From CAYTIB01 sp964437725 (GTDB taxonomy: Bacteria > UBA8248 > JACPRG01 > G963555815): a stretch of DNA of 43,783 bases. Below, piece by piece: positions 1 through 9,353 of this stretch (its first letter is position 1; every line of letters begins with the position of its first letter). Under the pieces are notes generated by a model. It saw only the letters and a program-made list of their open reading frames with translations. It did no database searches and was not told where the DNA came from. The stretch covers positions 1 to 43,783 of the forward strand of contig CAYTIB010000087.1 of NCBI GenBank assembly GCA_964437725.1, read 5' to 3'. The position numbers and the translations under genes were made by a program.

Positions 1-1
1 A

Positions 2-457
2 TCCCATTTAGCCATCCAAGAATCGAACGAAAAGCTCCTCAAGAAACTCAAATCAATTCAGGGTGTGAAGGATGTGCATATCTTCCCCGCTGAAATCGAG
101 TGGGAGGAGAAATACAAACGCCCACCTTCTCCCGTTGTTGAATTTGATAGAGGTGAATTGGGAGGAACCAAGGGGGACCTTGTCAGGTTTCGGGGGGCGG
201 GATCCAAAAAAGGAAAAGGACGTCCATCTTCGGCCTCACATAGTAAGAAGATTTTGATGATGGTGGAGCTACTGATAAAAGGTGGGGTGAAGAGTAAAAC
301 AGAAGCTTTCAGATTGGTCGCAAGTGCGCTTTATTTTTGGGGTTTCACTAATAGGTTAAACGCTAGTTCCATAGAAAGCACATTCTACAAGGAGAAGAAG
401 AAAAGGGACGAACCCCCAATAAAAATACCTCAAGTTCGTCCGCTAGCGAAGTGGTAA
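2..457 (+). CDS. Hypothetical protein, cut by the left window edge
   Basis: The reading frame is open from base 2 with no stop, so the gene starts outside the window; the GTG at 65 is only an internal candidate start. About 152 residues are visible. The product is rich in lysine and basic overall, with a hydrophobic stretch around SALYFWGF and a charged tail (STFYKEKKKRDEPP). No family is recognised. Its neighbour is the remnant of a tyrosine recombinase, so it may belong to the same decayed mobile element, but that is inference from position only. The 93 bases after its stop are AT-rich and carry no clear terminator. Confidence 0.5.
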   Translation, partial: SHLAIQESNEKLLKKLKSIQGVKDVHIFPAEIEWEEKYKRPPSPVVEFDRGELGGTKGDLVRFRGAGSKKGKGRPSSASHSKKILMMVELLIKGGVKSKTEAFRLVASALYFWGFTNRLNASSIESTFYKEKKKRDEPPIKIPQVRPLAKW

Positions 458-550
458 TACTCAAAAGAAATCCCTCAAAATAAAAGCATTTTTATTAGTC
501 CCAAAAAAGTTTCTCCTCAAAATCCCCCAAGAAATTTAAATTCACCATAA

Positions 551-808
551 CTAACTGAATTTAAATTTTTTATAGACTATTCAGGTGTATTCGGTAGGTG
601 TGATCTTCCGCCTTACCAGACGAGACATACGTTCGCTGCCAACGCACTTATGGCCGGGCATTCCCCGCTGTGGATATATAAACAGTTGGGTCACAAGGAT
701 GTAGCGATGTTGTACAAGGTTTACGCTAAGTGGATCAAAGACCCACTAGGAGAAGCCAACTCAGGGTTTGCTGACAGGATGCATTTGGCTGTTAATTTCG
801 ACAACTGA
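551..808 (+). pseudogene. C-terminal remnant of a tyrosine recombinase (phage-type integrase)
   Basis: This frame runs from just after a stop at 548-550 to the TGA at 806-808 and has no start codon before the conserved core. It encodes YQTRHTFAANALMAGHSP, then WIYKQLGHKDVAMLYKVYAKWIKD. These are the Arg-His box, the LGH box and the tyrosine of the catalytic C-terminal domain of the tyrosine recombinase family. The N-terminal DNA-binding domain and the first catalytic arginine are missing, and an intact integrase is three to four times longer. This is a dead fragment, probably left by an integrated element. No tRNA or attachment repeat is visible next to it. Confidence 0.8.
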
Positions 809-1011
809 ACACAGCAAAATTGAGCAAGTTTGTGTACAAATTATGTATTTATCTGGTAGCCGAATATTTAACTTAAGAATAACGAAAGGCAAAACAATAA
901 GTTACATGGATATTAATTTAAACAACATGTATTCTACGTGAATAGCATTCAATTCAGGGTGTTTTCTGCATTCATGCTTTGTATGATTTTTTAAAGTGGG
1001 TTTTTGGTATT

Positions 1012-1980
1012 ATGGAAATTCAAGAGCAAACTCTACGATTTTGGGTTGACAAAAGGGGAGAGGGTAAACGTCTAGACATCTACCTATTCGAGCACCCTGA
1101 GTCCCCGAGTTGGTCTCGCTCCCGTGTTCAGCAGTTAATCCGTCGGGGGAATGTTCGTTTGAGTCGAGAGTTTGTGAATCAAAGAGTTTTTGAACCTTCC
1201 ATCAAAACAGGAATTCTTTTGAGGACTGGAGATCAAATCCAGGTCGAAATTCCGCCTCCGGAACCAGTGGATGCACTCCCCGAAAAAATTCCTTTAGATG
1301 TTTTGTATGAAGATGGAGATTTGATAATTATCAACAAGCCTCCGGGACTTGTTGTTCATCCGGCAGCAGGGCATTCGCAGGGGACTCTTGTTAACGCTTT
1401 GCTGGCGCACATTCCCGATCTCTCAGGAATTGGCGGAAAGCTACGACCGGGCATTGTTCATCGCTTGGACAAAGATACTTCCGGATTAATGGTAGCCGCA
1501 AAGAACGAGCGGACCCTGAAGTCCTTACAAGTAGCTATAAAAAAAAGACTTATAGGTCGATTTTACTGGGCTCTTGCTTGGGGCAAGTTCCCCGATGAAG
1601 GGCGAATCGATGGGGATATAGGTCGCAACCCGCGTCATCGGAAGAAAATGGCTGTAGTGGAAAGCGGAAAACCAGCATTAACCTATTTCCGTGTCCTTGA
1701 GAGTTTTGTTCGGCGAGCTCTATTGGAGGTTCGTTTGGAAAGCGGGCGCACCCATCAGATTCGCGTCCACCTGGCGCACCGAGGAACGCCGGTAATTGGC
1801 GACAAAGTTTATGGTGTTTTTCACCAGGGTGATCCAGTCATGGACCGACAGGCTTTACATGCCTATCGATTGAAATTTGATCACCCTGCAACCGGAAAAA
1901 CTCTGGTATTTGAGGCCGAACCTCCCGAAGACTTCCAAGGCGCTCTGGATTTTCTTCGGGAAAAAATTCCGGTTGACTGA
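1012..1980 (+). CDS. rluD: RluD-like 23S rRNA pseudouridine synthase
   Basis: Cytoplasmic enzyme that isomerises uridines to pseudouridine in 23S rRNA. An N-terminal S4 RNA-binding domain covers about residues 18-80 (RSRVQQLIRRGNVRLS). The catalytic domain begins near VLYEDGDLIIINKPPG and has the signature HRLDKDTSGLM with the catalytic aspartate near residue 153. RTHQIRVHLAHRGTPVIGD lies near the C-terminus. The predicted 322 residues match the family's usual length. I prefer the ATG at 1012 (MEIQEQTLRF) over the TTG at 979, because family members begin shortly before the S4 domain; neither has a strong SD. The paralogue assignment (RluD rather than RluC or TruC) rests on the S4 domain plus motif and is probable, not certain. 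Confidence 0.9.
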   Translation: MEIQEQTLRFWVDKRGEGKRLDIYLFEHPESPSWSRSRVQQLIRRGNVRLSREFVNQRVFEPSIKTGILLRTGDQIQVEIPPPEPVDALPEKIPLDVLYEDGDLIIINKPPGLVVHPAAGHSQGTLVNALLAHIPDLSGIGGKLRPGIVHRLDKDTSGLMVAAKNERTLKSLQVAIKKRLIGRFYWALAWGKFPDEGRIDGDIGRNPRHRKKMAVVESGKPALTYFRVLESFVRRALLEVRLESGRTHQIRVHLAHRGTPVIGDKVYGVFHQGDPVMDRQALHAYRLKFDHPATGKTLVFEAEPPEDFQGALDFLREKIPVD

Positions 1981-2093
1981 TAATCTGGGATCATTATGGA
2001 AGCAGTATTATTTAGAGTTTCGGCAGTGCCGTGGAAACCAAAGAAGCTTCAGTTTGAAAAGAGTTATGGAGAGATAACCCTGCTGATGTGAGT

Positions 2094-2327
2094 TTATTTT
2101 TTCGGCTGGATCAAAATAAGGTATCTTTCCTCTAATGCTTTTGCTTCCTGGACCAAGTTTTGAAGCAGTTCTCGATCCTCCGGTGTTTTAGAGAAATCCT
2201 CTTTATACAATCGAAGCTGTGCAATAAGACTTTTTAGTTGTGATTGAATTGCCACTCGCGCATCGTCTCTGCGTTTACTCATAGCAATCGTTAACTCCTC
2301 GATTTTTGCTCGGAGCACCAAATCCAC
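2094..2327 (-). CDS. Small coiled-coil protein, unknown function
   Basis: A 77-residue frame starting at a GTG, with an internal ATG giving a 62-residue alternative. The product is highly charged and almost entirely helical by eye, with regular leucines (AKIEELTIAM, QSQLKSLIAQLRLYKED, LLQNLVQEAKALEERY), as in a short coiled coil. There is no signal peptide or cysteine motif. No strong SD precedes the GTG. It sits alone between rluD and the YheO-type regulator and converges with rluD. I do not recognise a family. It could be a small structural or regulatory protein, or not a gene; its composition looks more protein-like than random. Confidence 0.4.
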   Translation of the reverse strand: MDLVLRAKIEELTIAMSKRRDDARVAIQSQLKSLIAQLRLYKEDFSKTPEDRELLQNLVQEAKALEERYLILIQPKK

Positions 2328-2585
2328 TCTATCTATTCATCATAGGGTCCCAGGTGTAATTTGTCTCGCCTCTTTTTCGATGCTCTTAGATACTCCCCAA
2401 GCCTCCACTGACAGAGTAAGGGGTTTTCAATGCCAGGTACAGTATTACTAGGGTTTGGGTTGATCTGGTGGGCTAATATTAATTAAAATATTTGAAAGGT
2501 TCAACAAATTTTTGAAATAGTATATATTATGAGATCTCGTAGGTTTTCTGCCAGGGTTCACCACTTTAACTAGGATTAATCTTCA

Positions 2586-3215
2586 TTGAACAAAGAAACC
2601 TTACTCAAGAACACAGAGGCTATAGCGTCTTGTCTTAGTAAGTTTTTTGGCGATGCGATAGAGGTTGTTGTACACGATTTTGCCGATCCGAACCATTCAA
2701 TCCGGGCCATCTATGGCAATCTTACTGGTCGGAGGATCGGCGATCCGGTTCCAGAGCGACTTCGCCGCCGCATCACCGATGATCGAGATATGCACAACTA
2801 CCCTGCGGAGACCAAAGATGGCCGGCCTCTTAAGGCTTCGACGGTTTTTCTCCGGGATGGACTCGGGGTGGTGATTGGTGCACTATCGATTAATTACGAT
2901 CTGACGGAAGCTCTTCTGATCCAAAATTCATTGGAACGTTTTTCTCGTCGGGTTTCCACGGAGGAGTCGGAGGGCGTAGTTCCCATAGGGGAGGTCGGTA
3001 TAGGTACCCAGGTGGAGCAGGTATTTAGAGAGACTACGGATTTGATTGGTCGGCCCGTTCCGCTGATGAACCGTAGCCAGAAGATACAGCTAGTACATGA
3101 TCTAGAGCGTAGAGGAATTTTCCTCATCAAAGGTGCGGTGGACGAGGTAGCCCGGTTACTTGGTGTTTCCCGTTACACCGTCTACAACTATCGCAAAAAA
3201 GTATCCACAGTCTAA
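2586..3215 (+). CDS. YheO-like transcriptional regulator (PAS-like plus HTH)
   Basis: A 209-residue DNA-binding regulator. The N-terminal half (about 1-115) fits the YheO-like PAS-type sensor: LSKFFGDAIEVVVHDF, then GRRIGDPVPERL and LRDGLGVVIGALSINYD. The C-terminal segment (DLERRGIFLIKGAVDEVA, then LLGVSRYTVYNYRKK) is the helix-turn-helix typical of this family. Start is TTG, supported by AGGA about ten bases upstream. Only 36 bases separate its stop from the ygeY start, so regulator, ygeY and possibly ygeW are probably co-transcribed. By position it is the likely local regulator of this catabolic locus. The ligand is unknown; related proteins often accompany amino-acid and purine degradation genes. 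Confidence 0.85.
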   Translation: MNKETLLKNTEAIASCLSKFFGDAIEVVVHDFADPNHSIRAIYGNLTGRRIGDPVPERLRRRITDDRDMHNYPAETKDGRPLKASTVFLRDGLGVVIGALSINYDLTEALLIQNSLERFSRRVSTEESEGVVPIGEVGIGTQVEQVFRETTDLIGRPVPLMNRSQKIQLVHDLERRGIFLIKGAVDEVARLLGVSRYTVYNYRKKVSTV

Positions 3216-3251
3216 CCCAATGCTGATCTATTGAAGGAAAGGGAAAGTGTT

Positions 3252-4469
3252 ATGACAAAAAGCGTGAACAGCAAAACTCTCCTCGCTGCCGCGAGGTCGC
3301 GCAAGAAAGATGTAGTTAAACTTCTTCGAGATCTCATAGCCCTCCCTAGCCCCAGTTTGGGAGAGGAAAAAGTAGCCAAGCGGATCCTCCAAGAAATGAA
3401 ACGACTTAAGTACGATAATTGTTGGATTGATAAGCTTGGCAATGTCATTGGCCAAATTGGAAAGGGAAAGACGAACCTCCTGCTTGATGCGCATATCGAT
3501 ACCGTTGGTGTCGGTGATCCAAAGGCTTGGACTATCGACCCTTTTAAGGGCAAGGTTGACTCACTGAATGTGTACGGGCGTGGGTCTTGTGACAATAAAG
3601 GGGCTGTTGCTGCTCAAGTGGTCGGTGCACCAATTATCAGACAACTCGGGCTACAAGGTGATTTTACCTTGTTCGTTATTGGGACTGTTATGGAGGAGGA
3701 CCTAGATGGCTATGGTCTTCAGTTCGCTATCGAAAAATCGTTACCCAAGCTGGCCGGTGTATGTATGGGGGAGCCAACCAATATGGGTGTATACCGTGGA
3801 CATCGAGGACGGATGGAAATCAGTGTGCGTGCCCCAGGAAAATCTTGTCATGCCTCTGCGCCAGAACGAGGGATTAACCCGATTACGAAGATGGCTCCTC
3901 TAATTTCCGCCATTGACAAACTAAATAATCGTCTCAAGCCCGATCTTTTTTTGGGGAAGGGTTCTGTGGCCGTTACAAAAATTGATTGTTCTACCCCTTC
4001 CCTCAATGCAGTGTCCGATGAGTGCGTGATCTACTTGGATCGCAGGCTTACGGCGGGAGAGACAGCTCGTAATGCGGTAGCGCAAATCAAGTCTTTAAAG
4101 GAAACCAAGGGCATGAAGGTATCGATTCTCGATTATCAAACGCGCAGCTATACAGGACAAAAAGTCGATACAGACAAGTACTTCCCCACTTGGGTACTTC
4201 CGGAAAGCCACGTCTTGGTTCAGGCTGGCGCATCTGCAGCCCGGACAGCACTAAGAAGAAAACCGCGAATTGGTCGGTGGGTTTTTAGTACAAATGGTGT
4301 AGCTAGCATGGGTCGGCTAGGTGTTCCGACCATTGGTTTTGGACCCGGCAATGAGACGGTTGCCCACTCGGCCAAGGAATTTGTTCCGATTGAACACTTG
4401 GTGAATTCTATGGCGTTTTATGCAACTTTTCCGGGAGCCTATCTGCAAACAGCCGAAGGCGGTGAATAG
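3252..4469 (+). CDS. ygeY: YgeY-like M20-family metallohydrolase
   Basis: Zinc-type amidohydrolase/peptidase of the M20 family, YgeY ('selenium metabolism hydrolase') branch. The metal site is visible: DAHIDTVG (His about 81, Asp about 83), GRGSCDNKGAVA, MEEDLDGYG, the acidic ligand in MGEPTN, and the C-terminal His in NETVAHSAKEF. The dimerisation segment with GRMEISVRAPGKSCHASAP is also present. The ATG at 3252 has a purine-rich GGAAAGGGAAAG just upstream, so I prefer it to the TTG at 3231; it gives 405 residues, normal for the family. In E. coli and gut anaerobes ygeY lies with ygeW, ygeX and a Mo hydroxylase in a purine/uric-acid utilisation cluster. The exact substrate here is unknown. 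Confidence 0.9.
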   Translation: MTKSVNSKTLLAAARSRKKDVVKLLRDLIALPSPSLGEEKVAKRILQEMKRLKYDNCWIDKLGNVIGQIGKGKTNLLLDAHIDTVGVGDPKAWTIDPFKGKVDSLNVYGRGSCDNKGAVAAQVVGAPIIRQLGLQGDFTLFVIGTVMEEDLDGYGLQFAIEKSLPKLAGVCMGEPTNMGVYRGHRGRMEISVRAPGKSCHASAPERGINPITKMAPLISAIDKLNNRLKPDLFLGKGSVAVTKIDCSTPSLNAVSDECVIYLDRRLTAGETARNAVAQIKSLKETKGMKVSILDYQTRSYTGQKVDTDKYFPTWVLPESHVLVQAGASAARTALRRKPRIGRWVFSTNGVASMGRLGVPTIGFGPGNETVAHSAKEFVPIEHLVNSMAFYATFPGAYLQTAEGGE

Positions 4470-4564
4470 ACATCAATGTGTATCTCTTTATCAGAGTCGA
4501 AAAGGGTAAACTTGATTAATTTTTTGATCAGGATCAATTGGAAAGAGAGGACGGAGTCCAACCA

Positions 4565-5572
4565 ATGAAAACAAATATGACCGGAAAGGACTACATCTCC
4601 ACGCAAGACTGGTCGGAGCAGGAACTGGAGACTGCCATTCAAGTTTCGAATTACCTGAAGATGAAGATGGCTTTAGGTGAGTCGCATCGTTTATTGAATG
4701 ACAAAACGCTTTTTATGATATTTTTCGACAAATCGACACGGACGAGGAACTCGTTTGAAGCAGGTATCACCCAACTTGGTGGCCATGCCCATGATCTCAA
4801 CCCGGACATCATGCAAATTTCTCACGGTGAAAGTCCCAGAGATACGGGGATCATCCTCTCCGGGTATGGTCACGGGATCGCGATTCGACATGATCTGGAG
4901 CCGGGTGAGGGGGCGAAATACATCCGTGAGGTCGCTAAAGACGCCTACGTGCCTGTTATTAGTATGCAAGATGATGTCGATCACCCCTGCCAAACACTGG
5001 CTGATCTCATGACCATCCGAGAGCGCTTCGGTCAAAACCTCCGGGGTTTAAAAATTGCCGTTTCCTGGGCGTACGCGCCGAGCTATGCCAAACCTATGAG
5101 TGTTCCTCAGGGTCTAATTCTGCTAATGACGCGATTTGGTATGGACGTATCCTTGGCTCATCCGCCTGAGTACACCTTAATGGGTAACGTCATGGAACAG
5201 GCTACTAAGAACGCAAAGAAGCACGGGACAAAATTCGAAGTAGTCAACGACATGGATGCGGCCTTTGAAGGAGCGCATATTGTTTATCCCAAGAGCTGGG
5301 GCATCGAGTCGCTTTTCCATAAACCAGAAGAGGCACTAGAGATTAGCAAAAAATATAAGGACTGGATTTGCGACGAGCGTCGCATGGGACTTACAGATCA
5401 GCGTAGTATCTACATGCACTGCCTGCCTGCCGATCGAGGTTCTGAGGTGACCGACGCCGTTATCGATGGTCCGCATTCAGTGGTATTCGATGAGGCTGAA
5501 AACCGTCTCCATACCGCCAAGGCCTTGATGGCTTTAACTATGGGTGCAGGTCGTCCGTTTGAGATGTTTTAG
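4565..5572 (+). CDS. ygeW: YgeW-like knotted carbamoyltransferase
   Basis: Aspartate/ornithine carbamoyltransferase fold, YgeW branch, 335 residues. The carbamoyl-phosphate loop is STRTR (about 57-61), HPCQTLADL is near 140 and HCLPADRG near 285. WAYAPSYAKPMSVPQG followed by LMTRFGMDVSLAHPPEY closely resembles E. coli YgeW (WAYSPSYGKPLSVPQG as I recall it). A GGAG eight bases upstream supports the ATG at 4565 over the TTG at 4538. It follows ygeY by 95 bases, a gap that carries the inverted repeat TTGATCAGGATCAA. The amino acceptor of YgeW enzymes was long unassigned; a role in purine-ring breakdown, releasing carbamoyl phosphate, is inferred from clusters. No carbamate kinase is in the window. 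Confidence 0.9.
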   Translation: MKTNMTGKDYISTQDWSEQELETAIQVSNYLKMKMALGESHRLLNDKTLFMIFFDKSTRTRNSFEAGITQLGGHAHDLNPDIMQISHGESPRDTGIILSGYGHGIAIRHDLEPGEGAKYIREVAKDAYVPVISMQDDVDHPCQTLADLMTIRERFGQNLRGLKIAVSWAYAPSYAKPMSVPQGLILLMTRFGMDVSLAHPPEYTLMGNVMEQATKNAKKHGTKFEVVNDMDAAFEGAHIVYPKSWGIESLFHKPEEALEISKKYKDWICDERRMGLTDQRSIYMHCLPADRGSEVTDAVIDGPHSVVFDEAENRLHTAKALMALTMGAGRPFEMF

Positions 5573-5636
5573 GTTTTAAGTGTAAATAAAATTTTGTGGT
5601 GGAAGTTGATTGTGGCCTTGTATGGAGGCCTCTAAC

Positions 5637-7940
5637 CTACGAGTTCGCTTGCTTGTGGAGAGCCTGAAGGACACGCTCCGGTGTTGCAGGTGTCCTCTGG
5701 ATGCTCACCCCTGTTGCATCTTGAATAGCGTTGATGACAGCAGCGGCGGTGGGTAGTGTAACGATTTCCCCGGCACCCTTTGCACCAAAGGGACCAAGGG
5801 GTTCATAGCTTTCGATCATGAGGGTTTCGATTTCAGGGGCATCGAGAGCCGTTCCGATTAAGTATGTTGTGAAATTTGGTGTCAGCATGATCCCAGTGTC
5901 TGTGAGCACGGTGTCCTCCCACATACCTATACCGGCACTGTAGAGAGATCCACCTTCGCTTTGACCTTCTAGCCCTTGAGGGTTGATTACCTGCCCCACA
6001 TCCTGTGCTGTCACGAGGTTCAATAGTCGAACGCGACCAGTGAGAGTGTCCACTTCGACCCGCGCAAGGTGCGTAGCGTATGTGTTAAGGAGATGCGGAA
6101 GTTCCTTGGTGTCCGGAAGGGAGGTGGTATCTTGTGGCCAGTCGTAACGAGCCTTTACTTCTCTTAAATCATCATCTTCATGAATAGCTTGTCCAATCAT
6201 TGCGTATGAAATGGCTCGCTCCGGAACGGACTTTGATCGAACAGTTCCCTCGTAAAGCTCAAGGTCTATGTCATCGACTTCCAATCGTTCTGCAGCCTTG
6301 CTTTTTAAAAGTTTTTCCATCAAGGGAGCGGCTTCGAGGATGGCATTCCCTCCCGTAATGGTCGATCGGGAAGCATCAGCTCCGCCGCATTCTAGAACCT
6401 GATTCGTGTCTACTGGAAGGAGTTCTATGTTTTCAGGTGGACTGCAAAGAGCCGACGCGGCCATCTGAACAAAACTAGTGGAGATCCCCTCTCCCATTTC
6501 GGTAAGGCCTATGCCTAGACGAAATTTCCCCTCCGGAGTGATCGCGATACTCACAGAGCCCCCGTCAGCCAAATAGGCGAGACCAATTCCTTTTACTCCT
6601 GAGGCAAGGCCAACTCCACGCTTAATCCATGGGCGGGAAACCTCTTTCTTCCACTGATCTTTGCTTACCCATGCATTTGATGATTCTATGGCCGTTAGGG
6701 TTTCTTCAAATTTGCAAGAACACTGGATGACATTACCGATGGGAGCAGTGTCTCCTTTACGAATGGCATTTTGTTTCCGCAGTTCTAACGGGCAGATAGA
6801 TAGGGCCGTGGCCAAGGTATCCATATGAGATTCTATAGCTAGACATGCCTGCACGGCACCAAATCCTCTTATTGCACCGGAGGGTGTGTTGTTTGTGATT
6901 GTGCAGTAAGCATCAATCCAAATGTTCGGGATCCGATAAGGCCCCCCTACCGATTCGACGGCTAAACAAAGAACAGCAGGTCCGTAGCCGATGTAAGCTC
7001 CGGTGTCCCCAACTAGGCGAGCTTGGAGAGCTATCAAGGTTCCGTCTTTTTTTGCGCCAGTTTTCAGTGTGATGCGAAAGGGATGACGCTTCCAGCCAGC
7101 CAGGTTGGATTCCTCGCGATCCCAGACCAGCCGAACGGGTTTTCTAGTTAACATGGCTGCAAGTCCCAAGTGAATCTGAACGGTGATCCCGTCCTTGGCT
7201 CCGAACCCACCCCCCATTGGAGAGGCCTGAATCCGTATCTGATCCAGGGGGATGTTGAGCGAACGAGAGACCTCTCGCCGATCTCGGAATGGGCTCTGTG
7301 TACCGCTCTGGATAACAAGCACATCTCCTTCCATCCATGCGACTCCCGACTCTGGTTCAATAAAGCCTGCGGCCTGTCGGGGAGTCTCATAGGTGTTCTC
7401 TGTGATGATGTCAGCATCAATAAACCCTTTTCTGACATCGCCGTGCCCTAGATGGAGTTCCTTGGCTATGTTCCCATTGTCTCCAATTTTGTACGCACCC
7501 TTTTTCATCGCTTCGTCCGGATCTGTAATTACCGGTAATGGTTCTGACTTGATATTAATTAACTGGAGGGCTTCTGAGGCCGCTTGTTTTGTCTCCGCCA
7601 CCACCAAGGCTATAGCATCCCCGTGAAAGCGAACTCGTGTGTTACAAAGAACCGGTTGATCTTGAGTTGACACACCATGGTTGTTCTCTCCAGGAATGTC
7701 CTTAGCAGTGATAATCCGAACGACACCCGGCACTTTTTCCGCCTGAGAGATATCAATGGAGCAAATACGGTAGTGCACGGCTCCGGACGGATCTGGTTCT
7801 GACCGCTTAGTACGAACCCAAAGCACATCGTCGGGATACAGATCAGAGAAAAATCGTGTCTCCCCGGTGGTTTTTTCGGTCGCGTCGACCCGCTGATATG
7901 ATTGTCCCACAGGCCCAGTTTGTTTTGGTCTAAGTGCCAT
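5637..7940 (-). CDS. Molybdenum-binding subunit, xanthine dehydrogenase family
   Basis: Large subunit (767 residues) of a molybdenum hydroxylase that would oxidise an aromatic N-heterocycle or aldehyde with water as oxygen source. Visible are the a/b-hammerhead start (YPDDVLWVRTKRS), the cofactor loop ASPMGGGFGAKDG, the conserved RGFGAVQ, TGGNAI, and the C-terminal GAKGAGEIVTLPTAAAV holding the catalytic glutamate near residue 725. It is the last gene of a three-subunit operon and overlaps the FAD gene by 11 bases. XdhA/XdhD-type enzymes in ygeY/ygeW clusters act on purines, so a purine or hydantoin-like substrate is plausible, but sequence alone does not fix it. It converges with ygeW. Confidence 0.9.
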   Translation of the reverse strand: MALRPKQTGPVGQSYQRVDATEKTTGETRFFSDLYPDDVLWVRTKRSEPDPSGAVHYRICSIDISQAEKVPGVVRIITAKDIPGENNHGVSTQDQPVLCNTRVRFHGDAIALVVAETKQAASEALQLINIKSEPLPVITDPDEAMKKGAYKIGDNGNIAKELHLGHGDVRKGFIDADIITENTYETPRQAAGFIEPESGVAWMEGDVLVIQSGTQSPFRDRREVSRSLNIPLDQIRIQASPMGGGFGAKDGITVQIHLGLAAMLTRKPVRLVWDREESNLAGWKRHPFRITLKTGAKKDGTLIALQARLVGDTGAYIGYGPAVLCLAVESVGGPYRIPNIWIDAYCTITNNTPSGAIRGFGAVQACLAIESHMDTLATALSICPLELRKQNAIRKGDTAPIGNVIQCSCKFEETLTAIESSNAWVSKDQWKKEVSRPWIKRGVGLASGVKGIGLAYLADGGSVSIAITPEGKFRLGIGLTEMGEGISTSFVQMAASALCSPPENIELLPVDTNQVLECGGADASRSTITGGNAILEAAPLMEKLLKSKAAERLEVDDIDLELYEGTVRSKSVPERAISYAMIGQAIHEDDDLREVKARYDWPQDTTSLPDTKELPHLLNTYATHLARVEVDTLTGRVRLLNLVTAQDVGQVINPQGLEGQSEGGSLYSAGIGMWEDTVLTDTGIMLTPNFTTYLIGTALDAPEIETLMIESYEPLGPFGAKGAGEIVTLPTAAAVINAIQDATGVSIQRTPATPERVLQALHKQANS

Positions 7941-8808
7941 TTTTATTTTTCTCTAGAAGAACGTCGTACATGCCCTGGTAGAAGAGGCCCGGAATCAGAA
8001 ATTTTCTGTATTCGGCTGAGGCTCGGACATCATTGATAGGGCATGCGGACTTTGCGGCAAGGTGGCCAATCTCTAAGAGGTGTTCTAGTTGAATATAACT
8101 GCTAGTTAGTGCTTTTTCAGCCTCCGGTGCCCGGCACACAGTTGGTGCGACCGCCCCTAGAGCTACCCGCGCTGCCGTGAACTTTCCCGGCTCGCTAGAT
8201 GCCTGCCGGACCCGTGCGGCTACGCCTGCGATGGAGATAGCCAACGCGTCTCGTAGATCCAACCTTCTATAAAAGCTGGTTTCGCCTTCCTGGATTATAG
8301 GAAAACGTACAGCTGTTATAAGTTCATCCGTGGTGCGGGCTGTTTGTCCTGGCCCGAACATGTAATTTTCGAGGGACACATCCCGAATCCCGCTGCTGCT
8401 TTCCAGAACGACTTGTGCACCTAGGGCGAGAAGCGGGGGGAGGGAATCACCAGCTGGTGAGGCTGTGCCTAGGTTGCCCGCCATGGTGGCTCGATTTCGT
8501 ATTTGAACTGAGCCGAATAATCTTGCAGCTTCCCAAAGCGCGAGACCATGCTGCCGTATGAGGTTTGACCGCAAAATGTCTGTCAGGGTTGTCAGCGCTC
8601 CGATGTCGATGAATCCGTCTTCCTCACGTATGTAACGGAGTTCCCTACCCAAGTAGGAGAGGTTAAGGTATTGATTTACATCCATCCGGCCGTCGCGTAC
8701 CCAAACAACGACATCCGTGGCACCGGAAATCACACGCAGGTCGTCTCCTTTGAAAGCTAGCGCATCTAATGCTTCGTTGAGTGTCCGGGGACTTAAAAAT
8801 TTTTTCAT
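7930..8808 (-). CDS. FAD-binding subunit, xanthine dehydrogenase family
   Basis: Middle subunit (292 residues) carrying FAD and passing electrons between the Fe-S clusters and the final acceptor. The N-terminal FAD fold has SGATDVVVWVRDG in place of the usual AGGTDL-type loop, and the second FAD loop is ATMAGNLGTASPAGDSLPP. The C-terminal CO-dehydrogenase-type domain ends with ASAEYRKFLIPGLF. Its ATG overlaps the TGA of the Fe-S gene (ATGA, four bases), indicating translational coupling, and its own end overlaps the Mo gene. The order Fe-S, FAD, Mo differs from some xdhABC operons but is common in the family. Confidence 0.9.
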   Translation of the reverse strand: MKKFLSPRTLNEALDALAFKGDDLRVISGATDVVVWVRDGRMDVNQYLNLSYLGRELRYIREEDGFIDIGALTTLTDILRSNLIRQHGLALWEAARLFGSVQIRNRATMAGNLGTASPAGDSLPPLLALGAQVVLESSSGIRDVSLENYMFGPGQTARTTDELITAVRFPIIQEGETSFYRRLDLRDALAISIAGVAARVRQASSEPGKFTAARVALGAVAPTVCRAPEAEKALTSSYIQLEHLLEIGHLAAKSACPINDVRASAEYRKFLIPGLFYQGMYDVLLEKNKNGT

Positions 8809-9257
8809 GCCAAGGTTCTTTCGATTGCATTAACAATTTTAGTATAGCCTGTACAGCGACAAAGATTGCCAGCTATCCCTTCACGGATCTCATCTCGGGT
8901 GGGTGTTGCATTATTTGCCAACAGCGCCTTGGCGGCGAGGATAATGCCCGGTATGCATGCGCCACACTGGACAGCCCCCTCCCGAATAAATGACTTTTGA
9001 AGTGGATCTAACTCCCCGTTTATTACGAGGCCCTCAATTGTTGAAATTTCCATACCCTCTAGTTGCCCCACAGGGACGAGGCAAGAGTCAACAACTTCTC
9101 CATCCACTAGTACACTACAGGATCCGCATTCGCCTTCGGCACATCCCTCTTTGGCTCCTGTCAATGCGAGATCTTCACGAAGGTACTCAAGAAGTGTCCT
9201 GTCGCCCGGTACGTCGGCCTCCACGGGGTGATCATTAATGGTGAATTGATATCCCAA
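8805..9257 (-). CDS. [2Fe-2S] subunit, xanthine dehydrogenase family
   Basis: Small subunit (150 residues) with two [2Fe-2S] clusters. The plant-type ferredoxin domain has KEGCAEGECGSCSVLVDG followed by SCLVP. The C-terminal all-helical domain has QCGACIPGIILAAKALL and NLCRCTGYTKIVNAI. One detail differs from the common CGYCTPG pattern: the second motif reads CGACIPG, though both cysteines remain. The start is TTG with GAAGG about ten bases upstream; no ATG lies near. It is the first gene of the three-subunit operon, 215 bases after the deaminase-like gene on the same strand. Confidence 0.92.
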   Translation of the reverse strand: MGYQFTINDHPVEADVPGDRTLLEYLREDLALTGAKEGCAEGECGSCSVLVDGEVVDSCLVPVGQLEGMEISTIEGLVINGELDPLQKSFIREGAVQCGACIPGIILAAKALLANNATPTRDEIREGIAGNLCRCTGYTKIVNAIERTLA

Positions 9258-9353
9258 AATGAAGTTGCCTTCTGAAAGGTGTTGTTAGATTAGTTTGCGA
9301 AAAACCGTGAATTTTTGCCGATTTTTTCCGATTTTGCAAGGTAACAGTTTCTT

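Noticed and set aside
3231..5572. Selenocysteine (in-frame TGA) in the selenium-linked ygeY/ygeW genes
   Set aside because: Both genes are intact without in-frame stops, and no internal TGA readthrough is needed to cover conserved motifs.
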